From assembly GCF_014651835.1 (NCBI RefSeq), contig NZ_BMXQ01000002.1:124001-188000 (forward strand): a stretch of DNA of 64,000 bases. Direction: 5' to 3'. Shown here in pieces: positions 46,124 to 55,348 of the stretch. The notes under the pieces are model-generated. The model was not told the origin of the DNA, did no database searches, and saw nothing but the letters and a program-made list of their open reading frames with translations. Numbering within the stretch: position 1 is the first letter of the stretch; each line of letters starts with the position of its first letter. Position numbers and translations under genes: made by a program. Source of the stretch: Pigmentiphaga litoralis (GTDB lineage: Bacteria; Pseudomonadota; Gammaproteobacteria; Burkholderiales; Burkholderiaceae_B).

Positions 46124-46963
46124 CTACATGATCGCGGGCTTGTCCACCGCCGCCGATCGTGCGCCCGCCGCGGCGTCATCCGCGGGCAGTGCCTCGTCCC
46201 ACAGCCGCGCCGTGTAGCGTTCGCCGTTGTGCCCGTTGGAGGCATCCGAGCACAGCCACAGAATGCCGCGGCGCATGATGGCCGGCGACAGCAGCTTGCC
46301 GTCGGCGCCTTTCTTGTCGGGGCCCGTGGGCAGAAGATCCGTATCCGCGGCGCCGCCCGGCAGGTACACATTGACGGTCACGCCCGTGCCGGCCAGGTCT
46401 TGCGCCCACACGCGCGATGCGGCTTCCAATGCAGCCTTGGATGGACCATAGGGCGCGTAGCCCTTGCGCACCATGGTCACGTCGCTGGTCGACACGTTGA
46501 TGATCTTGCCAAAGCCCTGCGCCAGCATGTGCGGCGTGATCGCATACGCCATGTTGAACGGACCGTTCACGTTGGTATCGATGATCTTGCGCCACGCGAT
46601 CGGGTCCGCTTCCCAAAAGCGGGTGGGCTGGGTGTTGAAGGTCTCGCTGATCAGCCGCATGCCGCGGCCCGCGTTGTTGACCAGCACATGCACCGCGCCG
46701 AACACGTCAAGGATCTGATCGGTGGCCCGGCGGCAGTCGCCCGGATCGGTCACATCCGCCACGACCGCAAACATGCGGTCTTCACCGGCCAGTTCGCGGC
46801 CTTCGGCCAGGGTCGCGTCCATGGCGGGCGTGATTTCCGATCCGGTGATCGCCACCCGCGCGCCGGCGGCCAGCAGCGCCATCGCCATTTCCTTGCCCAA
46901 TCCACGCGTGCCGCCGGTAACGACGACGACACGGTCCTTCAACGACAGATCCGATTCGTTCAT
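46124..46963 (-). CDS. SDR-family NAD(P)-dependent oxidoreductase
   Basis: The 279-residue short-chain dehydrogenase has VVVVTGGTRGLGKEMAMALL (cofactor site), VLVNNAGRGM and the catalytic Tyr-x3-Lys in YGPSKAALEAASR. It starts inside the stop of the maleate-isomerase-like gene (ATGA), the third gene of a coupled minus-strand operon with a CoA-transferase. It probably oxidises a hydroxy acid or hydroxyacyl intermediate. Confidence 0.88.
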   Translation of the reverse strand: MNESDLSLKDRVVVVTGGTRGLGKEMAMALLAAGARVAITGSEITPAMDATLAEGRELAGEDRMFAVVADVTDPGDCRRATDQILDVFGAVHVLVNNAGRGMRLISETFNTQPTRFWEADPIAWRKIIDTNVNGPFNMAYAITPHMLAQGFGKIINVSTSDVTMVRKGYAPYGPSKAALEAASRVWAQDLAGTGVTVNVYLPGGAADTDLLPTGPDKKGADGKLLSPAIMRRGILWLCSDASNGHNGERYTARLWDEALPADDAAAGARSAAVDKPAIM

Positions 46964-47700
46964 GCTTGATTTCCAGGGTTGAACAACTGGCCGCCCAAGG
47001 CAGGCACCGGGGCGTCACGCAAGCTGACGCCTCCGGCGCGCAGGGCGGCCCATAGGGTGGCGGTGTTGGACGATAGCACCGGGATGCCGAATTCCCGTTC
47101 CAGCGCAGCAATCAGGTCCAGCGTCGGGAAATCGGTGCACGACACCAGCAGTGCATCGGCCTCATCTTGATGCACCGACCTGACGTGCGCCTGAATCGTG
47201 GCCGGATCCACCCTGGCGATCTGCACGTATTCGTGCGGGCCGTTGGCGCCGATGCCCAGGCCCTGGCAGGCCAGCACGTCGAAACCGGCGTGTTCCAGGA
47301 AGTGGGTCTCGTGCTGGTTCAGGGCATCGTGGTAGGGCGTTGCCACGGCCACGCGCCGCACGTTCAGCAAGCCCAGCGCATCGACGATCGCGGCAGCCGT
47401 CGTGACCGCGGGTGTCCCGGCGGCGGTTGCCATCCAGTCGGGCAGGGCATGATGGGGCAGGGTCATGGACCCGGCCGTGCAGGCGTACACCATCACGTCG
47501 GCGCCCTGGCTGCGCAGTTGCGTCATGGCCGCGGCCAGATCGTCCTGCAGGGCCTGCTTGCCCGCCGGCGTGTCGGTGTCTGCGTGCAGCGCCATGCGGG
47601 TGAACTGCATGGACACGCCCGCGGGCAGCAGGCGCGCCCATTCCTTTTCGTTCACGGTATTGGTGGGCGGCGCGATCACGCCAAGCCGGAGTGCGGTCAT
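46960..47700 (-). CDS. Maleate isomerase/arylmalonate decarboxylase superfamily protein
   Basis: The 246-residue protein starts LRLGVIAPPTNTVNEKEWAR and has the two family cysteines, Cys74 in VYACTAGSM and Cys188 in LLVSCTDFP. These suit Cys-based isomerisation of maleate-type diacids or a racemase/decarboxylase. Start and stop overlap the neighbouring genes in ATGA, so it is coupled to the CoA-transferase and SDR genes. Confidence 0.83.
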   Translation of the reverse strand: MTALRLGVIAPPTNTVNEKEWARLLPAGVSMQFTRMALHADTDTPAGKQALQDDLAAAMTQLRSQGADVMVYACTAGSMTLPHHALPDWMATAAGTPAVTTAAAIVDALGLLNVRRVAVATPYHDALNQHETHFLEHAGFDVLACQGLGIGANGPHEYVQIARVDPATIQAHVRSVHQDEADALLVSCTDFPTLDLIAALEREFGIPVLSSNTATLWAALRAGGVSLRDAPVPALGGQLFNPGNQA

Positions 47701-48962
47701 GCGGCGCCTTTTGCCAGCTGCGTGGCGTCGTCCTTGTCCAGTGTGCCGATAATGCCTTTTTCCATGAGCGTGCTCAATGTTGAACGGTCCATGTTCAGAA
47801 TGCCTTCGAACACTTCGCGGTTGTGCTGGCCCAGTTCGGGTCCGCAGGACACGATGCTGCCGGGGGTTTCAGACAGGCGCGGCGCCACGTTCTGCATCTT
47901 GAGCGACCCGAAGACCGGGTGCAGCACATCGGCAATCGCATTGCGCGCCTTGAAGTGCGCATCGGCCAGCATGTCGGGCGCGCGGTAGATGTCGCCGTAG
48001 GGCACGCCGTGCTGCTCCATCAGCGCGGCCAGCGCATCGGCGCTGAGCGTGCGCGTCCATGCCGCAATGATGTCGTCCAGTTCGGTCTGGTGCTGGCCGC
48101 GCGCCGTGTGCGTGATGTAGCGCGGGTCGGCCAGCAGATCGGCGCGGTCCATGGCCGTGGCCAGGCGCTTGAAGACGGTGTCCTGGTTCGCGGCAATCAG
48201 CGTAAAGCGCCCGTCATGGGTCGGGTACACGTTGGAGGGCGATATGTTCGGCAGGATCGCGCCGGTGCGTTCGCGCACATAGCCGGTCTGGTCGTACTCG
48301 GTCACCAGCGACTCCATCACGGCCAGCACGGCTTCATAGATGGCGCTGTCCACGACCTGGCCGCGGCCGGTCTTCTGTACATGATGCAGTGCCGTCAGCG
48401 CACCCAGGCAGGCAAAGGTGGCGGCCAGCGTATCGCCGATCGAAATGCCCATGCGGCTGGGCGGCGTGGACGGATCGCCCACCACATAGCGCAGGCCGCC
48501 CATGGCTTCACCGATCGCGCCATATCCGGCGCGAGCGGCATAGGGTCCGGTCTGGCCGTAGCCGGACACACGCACCATGATCAGCCGCGGATTGAGCTCG
48601 CGCAGCGTTGCGTAATCGAGGCCCCAGCGTTCCATCGTGCCGGGCCGGAAATTCTCGAGCAGGATGTCGGCGTCCTTGACCAGCTCGCGAATCAGCGCCT
48701 GGCCTTCGGCTTCCCTTGCGTTGATCTCGACCGACTTCTTGTTGCGCGCCACCACCGGCCACCACAACGATTTGCCATGCGGCTTTTCGCGGCCCCATTC
48801 GCGCATCGGATCGCCCAGTCCGGGCTGTTCCACCTTGATGACTTCGGCGCCAAAGTCCGCAAACAACTGGCCGCAGAACGGACCGGCCAGCAACTGGCCC
48901 ATTTCAATGACCCGCAGGTCGGTCAGGGGGCCCGACCGGGTGGCATCTCGCGCTTCGTCCAT
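47697..48962 (-). CDS. Family III (CaiB/BaiF) CoA-transferase
   Basis: The 421-residue protein has the family start LRVIEMGQLLAGPFCGQLFA, IKVEQPGLGDPMREWG, and the Asp region GISIGDTLAATFACL (acyl-anhydride Asp). It moves CoA to a carboxylic acid, often from succinyl-CoA. The start at 48962 has AAGGA just upstream; an upstream in-frame ATG adds a non-family stretch. It is divergent from the HMG-CoA-lyase-like gene across the TTTGTCCGGACAAA operator, so activation and cleavage of one substrate are probably co-regulated. Confidence 0.9.
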   Translation of the reverse strand: MDEARDATRSGPLTDLRVIEMGQLLAGPFCGQLFADFGAEVIKVEQPGLGDPMREWGREKPHGKSLWWPVVARNKKSVEINAREAEGQALIRELVKDADILLENFRPGTMERWGLDYATLRELNPRLIMVRVSGYGQTGPYAARAGYGAIGEAMGGLRYVVGDPSTPPSRMGISIGDTLAATFACLGALTALHHVQKTGRGQVVDSAIYEAVLAVMESLVTEYDQTGYVRERTGAILPNISPSNVYPTHDGRFTLIAANQDTVFKRLATAMDRADLLADPRYITHTARGQHQTELDDIIAAWTRTLSADALAALMEQHGVPYGDIYRAPDMLADAHFKARNAIADVLHPVFGSLKMQNVAPRLSETPGSIVSCGPELGQHNREVFEGILNMDRSTLSTLMEKGIIGTLDKDDATQLAKGAA

Positions 48963-49042
48963 GGCATTCCTTGTGGTCTGGTGCCCAGGCGCCGCGTGTC
49001 GTGCGGCCCCGTGGCACGGGGTCATTCAAAGCGGTCGGATGC

Positions 49043-49056
49043 TTTGTCCGGACAAA
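49043..49056. promoter_or_regulatory. TTTGTCCGGACAAA operator between CoA-transferase and lyase genes
   Basis: This is a perfect 14-base palindrome about halfway in the divergent spacer, sharing its 12-base core with 41237-41248. A -10-like TATACT lies just after it for the plus-strand lyase gene. One bound repressor could close both promoters. Confidence 0.7.
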
Positions 49057-49103
49057 TACTATACTATCCGCTGACCGCTGGGAATGCATGCTTGGAGGCA
49101 GCC

Positions 49104-50030
49104 ATGGCAACCGAAGGACAACACGCGGCGCGACGCGTCGAACTGGTCGAGGTGTCCCCTCGCGACGGTATCCAGAATGAAAAAGTGGTGCTGTCCACCG
49201 ACGACAAACTCGAGCTGATGCGGCGTATTCACACGGCGGGCCTGCGCCGTGCCGAGGCGACCAGTTTCGTCAGCCCCAAGCGCGTGCCGCAGATGGCGGA
49301 TGCCGAAGCGGTGATGGCGGGGGCGCTGGCCGAGCCGGGTCATGCGTCGCTGATCGGGCTGGTGCTGAACCAGGCCGGCTTTGACCGGGCGCGCGCGGCG
49401 CGCTGCGACGAGATCAACGTGGTGGTGGTCGCGAGCGAGACCTTCTCGCGCAAGAACCAGGGCGCGGGCATCACTGACATGGTGGCCGCGGCGTCCGCCA
49501 TCCTGGCGCAGTCGCGCAAGGCCGGAATCAAGGCATCGGTCACGATTGCCGCCGCGTTCGGCTGCCCCTTTGAAGGGGAAGTACCGGCCGCCAAGGTGCT
49601 GGGTCTGGTCGAATCGCTGCTGCCCGCCCGCCCCGACGAGATCGCGTTTGCCGACACCATCGGCTGCGGCGTGCCCACCCAGGTGCGTGAACTGCTGGCC
49701 GGCACGCAGGCGCTCGACGCCGGCATGCCCTTGCGCTGCCACTTTCACAACACCCGCAGCACCGCGCTGGCCAACGTGCTGGCGGCGGTGGAAGCGGGCG
49801 TGCATGCGCTCGACAGCAGCATCGGGGGCTTTGGCGGGTGCCCCTTTGCGCCGGCGGCCACGGGCAACGTCGCAACCGAAGACGTGGTCTACCTGCTGGA
49901 GCGCATGGGCATTTCCACGGGGGTCGACCTGCAGATGCTGATCGACACGGCCGGGTGGCTGGGCGACCGGCTGGGCCATCCCCCGATGAGCGGGCTGGCC
50001 CGGGCAGGGCGGTTCCCGGCCGCGGCGTAG
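49104..50030 (+). CDS. HMG-CoA lyase-like enzyme
   Basis: The 308-residue TIM-barrel lyase has VEVSPRDGIQNEKVVLS, TSFVSPKRVPQMADAE, HFHNTRSTALANVLAAVEAG and the catalytic-Cys signature SIGGFGGCPFAPAATGN. This family cleaves 3-hydroxyacyl-CoA compounds such as HMG-CoA or citramalyl-CoA. A much longer in-frame open stretch upstream is not real; GGAGGC precedes the ATG at 49104. With the divergent CoA-transferase it forms an activate-and-cleave pair. Confidence 0.9.
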   Translation: MATEGQHAARRVELVEVSPRDGIQNEKVVLSTDDKLELMRRIHTAGLRRAEATSFVSPKRVPQMADAEAVMAGALAEPGHASLIGLVLNQAGFDRARAARCDEINVVVVASETFSRKNQGAGITDMVAAASAILAQSRKAGIKASVTIAAAFGCPFEGEVPAAKVLGLVESLLPARPDEIAFADTIGCGVPTQVRELLAGTQALDAGMPLRCHFHNTRSTALANVLAAVEAGVHALDSSIGGFGGCPFAPAATGNVATEDVVYLLERMGISTGVDLQMLIDTAGWLGDRLGHPPMSGLARAGRFPAAA

Positions 50031-50151
50031 GTGGTTCGATCTGGTGGCAAGACCCGGTGGCAAGCCCCGACAGCAAGGACTTGCTGCCGCGCGGCATTAT
50101 CATGGTGCCCATCGCGCGGTCCTGCCGCGCTCCAGCACATGAGGATGAACT

Positions 50152-51147
50152 ATGGACAACGTCGACCTTGACGTCTTGCGGCGCGTGGCGACCTGGCAGC
50201 GGGAAGGCCACCGGGTGGTCATGGGTACCGTCACCCGCACCTGGGGCTCGGCGCCCCGGCCGATCGGGTCGGTCGTGGCCGTGCGCGACGACGGCTCGAT
50301 TGCCGGTTCGGTGTCGGGCGGCTGTATCGAAGATGACCTCATCATCAAGGCGCGTCAGGGCGAATTGCCCAGCGATGCGCCGGCGCTGACCCGCTATGGG
50401 GTGTCGGCCGAGGAAGCCAACCGTTTCGGCCTGCCCTGTGGCGGCACGCTGGAACTGGTGCTCGAGCCGGTCACGCCCGCCACCCGGCTGGACGAACTGC
50501 TGGCCGACCTGGATGCCGGCAAACGGGTGCGCCGTGAACTGAACATTGCGTCCGGCCAGGTGGTGCACACCCCCGCCAAGGGCGAAGACGCCTTCGAGAT
50601 CACCGACACCACCCTGATTTCCACGCATGGCCCGAGCTGGCGCCTGCTGGTGATCGGCGCCGGGCAGATGACCCAGTACCTGGCGCAGATGGCGCGCGCG
50701 CTGGACTACGACGTCATCATTTGCGATCCGCGCGAAGAATACGCCGACCACTGGAGCGTGCCCGGCACGACCCTGGTGCGCACCATGCCCGACGACACCG
50801 TGATCGAAATGCGTCCCGACCGCCACACGGCCGTGGTGGCCCTGACGCATGATCCCAAGCTAGACGACCTGGCGCTGATGGAAGCCCTGAAGTCCGACGC
50901 CTTCTACGTGGGCGCGATCGGATCGCGCAAGAACCAGGCGCGGCGCCGGGAACGGCTGCTGGAATTCGACGTGAGCCCGGAACAGATCGACCGCCTGCAC
51001 GGGCCGGTGGGCTTGCGTATCGGCGCCCGCACGCCGCCGGAAATCGCGGTGGCGATCATTGCGCACATGACGGCCGAGCGCTACGGCTTTCACCACGTGC
51101 AGTTCGAAGGCGAGGGCGAGGAGGAAGGCGAGAGCGCTTCCGCGTAA
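50152..51147 (+). CDS. XdhC/CoxI family protein (molybdenum cofactor handling)
   Basis: The 331-residue protein has the XdhC N-terminal domain (VTRTWGSAPRPIGSVVAV and GSVSGGCIEDDL, with conserved Cys) and a C-terminal Rossmann domain (LLVIGAGQMTQYLAQMA). XdhC binds and sulfurates Mo cofactor before insertion into xanthine-dehydrogenase-type enzymes. No such enzyme is in the window, so its partner must be elsewhere. The C terminus is Glu-rich. Confidence 0.9.
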   Translation: MDNVDLDVLRRVATWQREGHRVVMGTVTRTWGSAPRPIGSVVAVRDDGSIAGSVSGGCIEDDLIIKARQGELPSDAPALTRYGVSAEEANRFGLPCGGTLELVLEPVTPATRLDELLADLDAGKRVRRELNIASGQVVHTPAKGEDAFEITDTTLISTHGPSWRLLVIGAGQMTQYLAQMARALDYDVIICDPREEYADHWSVPGTTLVRTMPDDTVIEMRPDRHTAVVALTHDPKLDDLALMEALKSDAFYVGAIGSRKNQARRRERLLEFDVSPEQIDRLHGPVGLRIGARTPPEIAVAIIAHMTAERYGFHHVQFEGEGEEEGESASA

Positions 51148-51183
51148 AATGGCCGGCTGATCGTTTCGTTCTGGAAGTCCGCT

Positions 51184-51945
51184 GTGCCCGCCATTGTCAA
51201 CATCGCCGCCTACAAATTCGTGTCGCTCGACCGCCTGCCGGAACGCCAGCAGGCCGTGCGCGAGCAGGCGGCCGCGGCGGGCCTGAAGGGCACGGTGCTG
51301 CTGGCCGAAGAGGGCATCAACCTCTTCCTGGCCGGGGAACGCGCCGCGATCGACGCCTGGCTGGACTGGCTGCGCACCGGGCCGTGGTTCCAGGGCCTGC
51401 TGGACGACCTGGAAGTCAAATTCAGCACGTCGGACGGCGTGCCGTTTCGCAAACTGCTGGTCAAGGTCAAGCGCGAAATCATCCGGATGGACCACCCGAC
51501 GATCCGCCCGGCGGCCGGCCGCGCGCCGGCCGTCGACGCCCGCACCGCCGCGCGCTGGCTGCAGCAGGGCAAGGACGACGCGGGGCGCGAGGTGGTCATG
51601 CTCGACACCCGCAATGCCTTTGAAGTGGATGAAGGCACGTTTGAAGGCGCCATCGACTGGCGCATCGGCAAGTTCACCGAGTTTCCGGCCGCCGTGCAGG
51701 CGCATCGCGCCGAGCTGGAAGGCAAGACGGTGGTCAGCTTCTGCACCGGCGGCATCCGCTGCGAAAAGGCGGCGATCTACATGGCCGATGCGGGCATCGA
51801 TCACGTCTACCAGCTGGAAGGCGGGATCCTGAAGTATTTCGAGGAAACCGGCGGCGCCGGGTTCAACGGCACGTGCTTCGTATTCGACGAGCGCGAGACG
51901 CTGGACGCCGGGTTGCAGCCCCGGGTGAGCGCGTCCGCCGCCTGA
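51184..51945 (+). CDS. trhO: tRNA uridine(34) hydroxylase / rhodanese-like TrhO
   Basis: TrhO hydroxylates uridine 34 of some tRNAs using oxygen. The 253-residue protein has an N-terminal UPF0176 domain ([17 protein letters not shown]) and a rhodanese domain with active Cys in [15 protein letters not shown] and the [14 protein letters not shown] segment. It starts with GTG behind GGAAGTCC. It stands alone between xdhC and ribBA. Confidence 0.9.
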   Translation: MPAIVNIAAYKFVSLDRLPERQQAVREQAAAAGLKGTVLLAEEGINLFLAGERAAIDAWLDWLRTGPWFQGLLDDLEVKFSTSDGVPFRKLLVKVKREIIRMDHPTIRPAAGRAPAVDARTAARWLQQGKDDAGREVVMLDTRNAFEVDEGTFEGAIDWRIGKFTEFPAAVQAHRAELEGKTVVSFCTGGIRCEKAAIYMADAGIDHVYQLEGGILKYFEETGGAGFNGTCFVFDERETLDAGLQPRVSASAA

Positions 51946-52092
51946 CGCCAAAAAACCACCTGGATACCTTTGTCCCACCCGCGCTGAAGATTTTCGCGTT
52001 CAGGCGGTAAAATGCGCGGTTTCCTTCCTCGCCGACCTGCGTCGCATCCACGATACGACGCCGCCGAGCCAACCCCCGCCGGACCCCCGCCA

Positions 52093-53319
52093 ATGTCTGC
52101 ATCTGCTCCCGTTCCCGCCGCCGTGCCCGCCGACGCCCTGTCGGCCGTATCCCCTGAAGGATCGGCGCACTCGGCCATCGCCTCGGTATCGGACATCATT
52201 GCCGAGCTGCGCGCGGGCCGCATGGTGATCCTGGTCGACGAAGAAGACCGTGAAAACGAAGGCGACCTGGTCATGGCCGCCGAGCACGTCACCCCCGAAG
52301 CCATCAATTTCATGGCGCGCTACGGCCGCGGCCTGATCTGCCTGACCCTGACCGAACAGCGCTGCCGCCAGCTGGCCCTGCCGCTGATGGTCAGCGCCAA
52401 CGGCACCAAGCACGGCACCAATTTCACGGTGTCGATCGAAGCCGCCACCGGGGTCAGCACCGGCATTTCGGCCGCCGACCGCGCGCGCACCGTGCAGGTC
52501 GCCGTCGCCCGCGACGCCAAGCCGGCCGACCTGGTGCAGCCCGGCCACATCTTCCCGCTGCAGGCGGCCAACGGCGGCGTGCTGATGCGCGCCGGCCACA
52601 CCGAAGCCGGTTGCGACCTGACGGCGCTGGCCGGCCTGACGCCGGCATCGGTCATTTGCGAAGTGCTGAACGAAGACGGCACCATGGCGCGCCTGCCCGA
52701 CCTGATCGAATTTTCGAAGCAGCACGGCCTGAAGATCGGCACGATCGCCGACCTGATCCAGTACCGCAGCGAACACGAATCCATGGTGCAACGCGTGGCC
52801 GAACGGGTCATCCGGACCGTGCATGGCGACTTTCGCTGCGTGCTGTACCGCGACACGCCCAGCGGCGCGCCGCACCTGGCGCTGGTCCACGGCACGATCC
52901 AGCCCGAACGCGAAACGCTGGTGCGGGTGCACGAACCCACGTCGGTGCTGGACCTGCTCGAAGTCGATAAAAGCACGCACAGCTGGAGCGTGCCGGCCGC
53001 CCTCGAAGCGATCGCGGCGGCCGAGGCCGGCGTCGTGATCCTGCTCAACTGCGACGGCGCCGCGGGCGACCTGTTCAAGGAATTCCAGCAACTGACCGAC
53101 ATGGACGCGACCGGTGCACGCACCGGCATCGCCCCCGTGCGTGTCGACCTGCGCACCTATGGCATTGGCGCGCAGATCCTCAAAGATCTCGACGTCTGCC
53201 AGATGAAACTGCTTGCGCAGCCGCGCAAGATGCCCAGCATGGCAGGCTTTTCCCTTACCGTGACTGGCTATGAAGCCGGTCATGACTCTCACTCCGCACA
53301 GGATGGTGCCGCATCATGA
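52093..53319 (+). CDS. ribBA: 3,4-dihydroxy-2-butanone-4-phosphate synthase with degenerate GTP cyclohydrolase II domain
   Basis: The first half (about residues 30-230) makes the four-carbon riboflavin precursor and has [18 protein letters not shown] and [14 protein letters not shown] intact. The second half is shaped like GTP cyclohydrolase II but the stretch after RVH (278-300) lacks the three zinc cysteines seen in active RibA, so that activity is probably lost. The start at 52093 (MSASAPV, 408 residues) is likelier than an in-frame ATG at 52012. It overlaps ribH in ATGA. No FMN riboswitch is seen upstream. Confidence 0.93.
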   Translation: MSASAPVPAAVPADALSAVSPEGSAHSAIASVSDIIAELRAGRMVILVDEEDRENEGDLVMAAEHVTPEAINFMARYGRGLICLTLTEQRCRQLALPLMVSANGTKHGTNFTVSIEAATGVSTGISAADRARTVQVAVARDAKPADLVQPGHIFPLQAANGGVLMRAGHTEAGCDLTALAGLTPASVICEVLNEDGTMARLPDLIEFSKQHGLKIGTIADLIQYRSEHESMVQRVAERVIRTVHGDFRCVLYRDTPSGAPHLALVHGTIQPERETLVRVHEPTSVLDLLEVDKSTHSWSVPAALEAIAAAEAGVVILLNCDGAAGDLFKEFQQLTDMDATGARTGIAPVRVDLRTYGIGAQILKDLDVCQMKLLAQPRKMPSMAGFSLTVTGYEAGHDSHSAQDGAAS

Positions 53320-53837
53320 ATCCCTATACCCTCACTCCCGATCTGAACGGCGAAGGGCTGCACATCTGCGTGGTCCGTGCGCGCTTCAATGAAAACATCG
53401 GCGAAATCGAACTCGATGCCTGCCTGGCCGAACTGGGCAAGCTCGGCGTCGACGAACAGGACATCATGGTCGTGTCCGTGCCCGGCGCACTGGAACTCGG
53501 CGTGACCCTGGCGCAGCTGGCCAACACCGGCGAATTCGACGCCCTGATCGCGCTGGGCGCGGTGGTGCGCGGCGAGACCTACCACTTCGAAGTGGTCAGC
53601 AATGAAAGCGCCGCCGCGATCACGCGTGTGTCGCTCGAAACCGGCATTGCGATCGCCAACGGCGTACTGACCGTCGACACCGAAGCGCAGGCGCTGGAGC
53701 GTGCCGAGGTCAAGGGCCGCGATTGCGCCCAGGCCGCCGTCGAAATGGCGAACCTGCTGGCCGGCCTGGAACCGGAAGAAGACGACGAGGACGACGAAGA
53801 TCCCCGTTTCGATGACGAGGACGACCAGGATGAATGA
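53316..53837 (+). CDS. ribH: 6,7-dimethyl-8-ribityllumazine synthase
   Basis: RibH joins the pyrimidine and the four-carbon unit to form lumazine. The 173-residue protein has [26 protein letters not shown] and the phosphate-binding [14 protein letters not shown]. After the normal end near residue 147 it carries a highly acidic tail of about 26 residues rich in Glu/Asp. It overlaps ribBA and nusB at its two ends. Confidence 0.96.
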   Translation: MNPYTLTPDLNGEGLHICVVRARFNENIGEIELDACLAELGKLGVDEQDIMVVSVPGALELGVTLAQLANTGEFDALIALGAVVRGETYHFEVVSNESAAAITRVSLETGIAIANGVLTVDTEAQALERAEVKGRDCAQAAVEMANLLAGLEPEEDDEDDEDPRFDDEDDQDE

Positions 53838-54297
53838 CAGCACCCAACGGCAGAACGCGCGCAGCGCACGCCGTCGTGCGCGCGAGTTCGCCCTGCAAGG
53901 CATGTATGAATGGCTGGTAAAAGGGGGCAACCCTGAAGAAGCTGGCGAGATCGACGCGCACATGCGCGACGCCGAAGGGTTCGACGAGGCCGACCTGGCG
54001 CACTACCGCGCGCTGCTGCATGGCGCGGTGCGTGACGCAGCCGTGCTGCGCGAAAAGTTCGCGCCCTTTCTGGACCGCCCGGTGCACGAACTGTCGCCGG
54101 TCGAGCACGGCATTCTGCTGATCGGCGCTTTCGAGCTCTCGACCCACGTCGAGATCCCGTACAAGGTCGTCATCAACGAAGCCGTGGAGCTGGCCAAGTC
54201 GTTTGGCGGCACGGACGGCTTCAAGTTCGTGAACGGGGTGCTGGACAAGCTGGCGGCCGAAGTGCGTCCCAACGAAGTGCAGGCCCTGCGTCGTTGA
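53830..54297 (+). CDS. nusB: Transcription antitermination factor NusB
   Basis: NusB works with NusE in antitermination of rRNA operons. The 155-residue protein has [18 protein letters not shown], the family's first helix, and [18 protein letters not shown] and [12 protein letters not shown] near the end. It starts at ATG 53830, overlapping the ribH stop by 8 bases, the usual ribH-nusB arrangement. Confidence 0.96.
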   Translation: MNDSTQRQNARSARRRAREFALQGMYEWLVKGGNPEEAGEIDAHMRDAEGFDEADLAHYRALLHGAVRDAAVLREKFAPFLDRPVHELSPVEHGILLIGAFELSTHVEIPYKVVINEAVELAKSFGGTDGFKFVNGVLDKLAAEVRPNEVQALRR

Positions 54298-54331
54298 TGG
54301 CTGCGGCCGCGCCAGTGCGTCGTGCCTGACC

Positions 54332-55345
54332 ATGGCCGACGGCGAGTTCGACCTGATCCGCCGGCATTTCAGCCGGCCCGCCCCGCCCGGGGTACTGGGC
54401 GTGGGCGACGATTGCGCGCTGCTGCCCACGCGGCCGGGCGCCATGGCGATCAGCACCGACCTGCTCGTTGAAGGCCGGCACTTCTTTTCCGACGTCGACC
54501 CGGCCGCGCTGGGTCACAAGTCCCTGGCGGTCAACCTGTCCGACCTGGCCGCCATGGGCGCCGAGCCCGCCGGCTTCGTGCTGGGCCTGGCGCTGCCGCG
54601 GATCGACCATGATTTTCTGGCAGGTTTTGCCCAGGGCATGTACGCCCTGGCCGACCGCCACGCCTGTCCGCTGATCGGTGGCGACACCACGCGGGGGCAG
54701 GAAGGCATCGTCATTTCCGTCACCATCTTTGGCACCGTTGCGCCCGGCGAGGCCCTGCGGCGCGACGGCGCGCGTCCGGATGACGACATCTGGGTGTCCG
54801 GCTGCCTGGGCGATGCGGATATTGCGCTGCGCCTGCTGCTGGGGGGCGCCAGCGCCGGGGCGGGCACCCTTGCGCAAGGGGATGACCCATTCCCACCGGG
54901 CGTGGACCGTTCAGTCCTGCTTGCAGCCACCCGCCGCGCGCTCGAATGGCCCGAACCACGCGTGGCGCTGGGCCAGGCCTTGCGCGGTGTGGCGCATGCT
55001 GCACTGGATATCTCCGACGGGCTGCTGCAGGACCTGGGCCACGTGCTGGCGGCCAGTGGCGTGGGCGCGTGCGTCGACGCCGACGGCGTGCCGGTGTCGT
55101 CTGCCGTGGCAACCTTGCCGGCCCCCCTGCGTCGTTTGGCCGCGCTGTCGGGCGGCGATGTGTATGAACTCTGCTTTACTGCCCCACCGGGGTTGCGTTC
55201 CCAAGTGCTGGCCGCCGCAGTGACCGCGGGCGTTCCCGTCACCCGCATCGGCCAGATCACCGCCGCACCCGGCCTGCGCCTGGTCGATGCGTCGGGCGAC
55301 CCTATCGATCCCCTGCCGCATGGCGGCTACGACCATTTCGCGTGA
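54332..55345 (+). CDS. thiL: Thiamine-monophosphate kinase
   Basis: ThiL phosphorylates thiamine phosphate to thiamine diphosphate. The 337-residue protein has GVGDDCALLPTRPG, STDLLVEGRHFF, NLSDLAAMGAEP and LIGGDTTRG (Mg/ATP sites). It follows nusB by 34 bases and precedes pgpA by 3 bases, the standard nusB-thiL-pgpA order. Confidence 0.96.
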   Translation: MADGEFDLIRRHFSRPAPPGVLGVGDDCALLPTRPGAMAISTDLLVEGRHFFSDVDPAALGHKSLAVNLSDLAAMGAEPAGFVLGLALPRIDHDFLAGFAQGMYALADRHACPLIGGDTTRGQEGIVISVTIFGTVAPGEALRRDGARPDDDIWVSGCLGDADIALRLLLGGASAGAGTLAQGDDPFPPGVDRSVLLAATRRALEWPEPRVALGQALRGVAHAALDISDGLLQDLGHVLAASGVGACVDADGVPVSSAVATLPAPLRRLAALSGGDVYELCFTAPPGLRSQVLAAAVTAGVPVTRIGQITAAPGLRLVDASGDPIDPLPHGGYDHFA

Positions 55346-55348
55346 GCC

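Noticed and set aside
47823-49103. Upstream extension of the HMG-CoA-lyase-like frame
   Set aside because: Antisense to the CoA-transferase gene; the real start at 49104 has GGAGG and begins the family domain.
51946-52092. FMN riboswitch before ribBA
   Set aside because: The conserved FMN-riboswitch blocks are not present in the leader.
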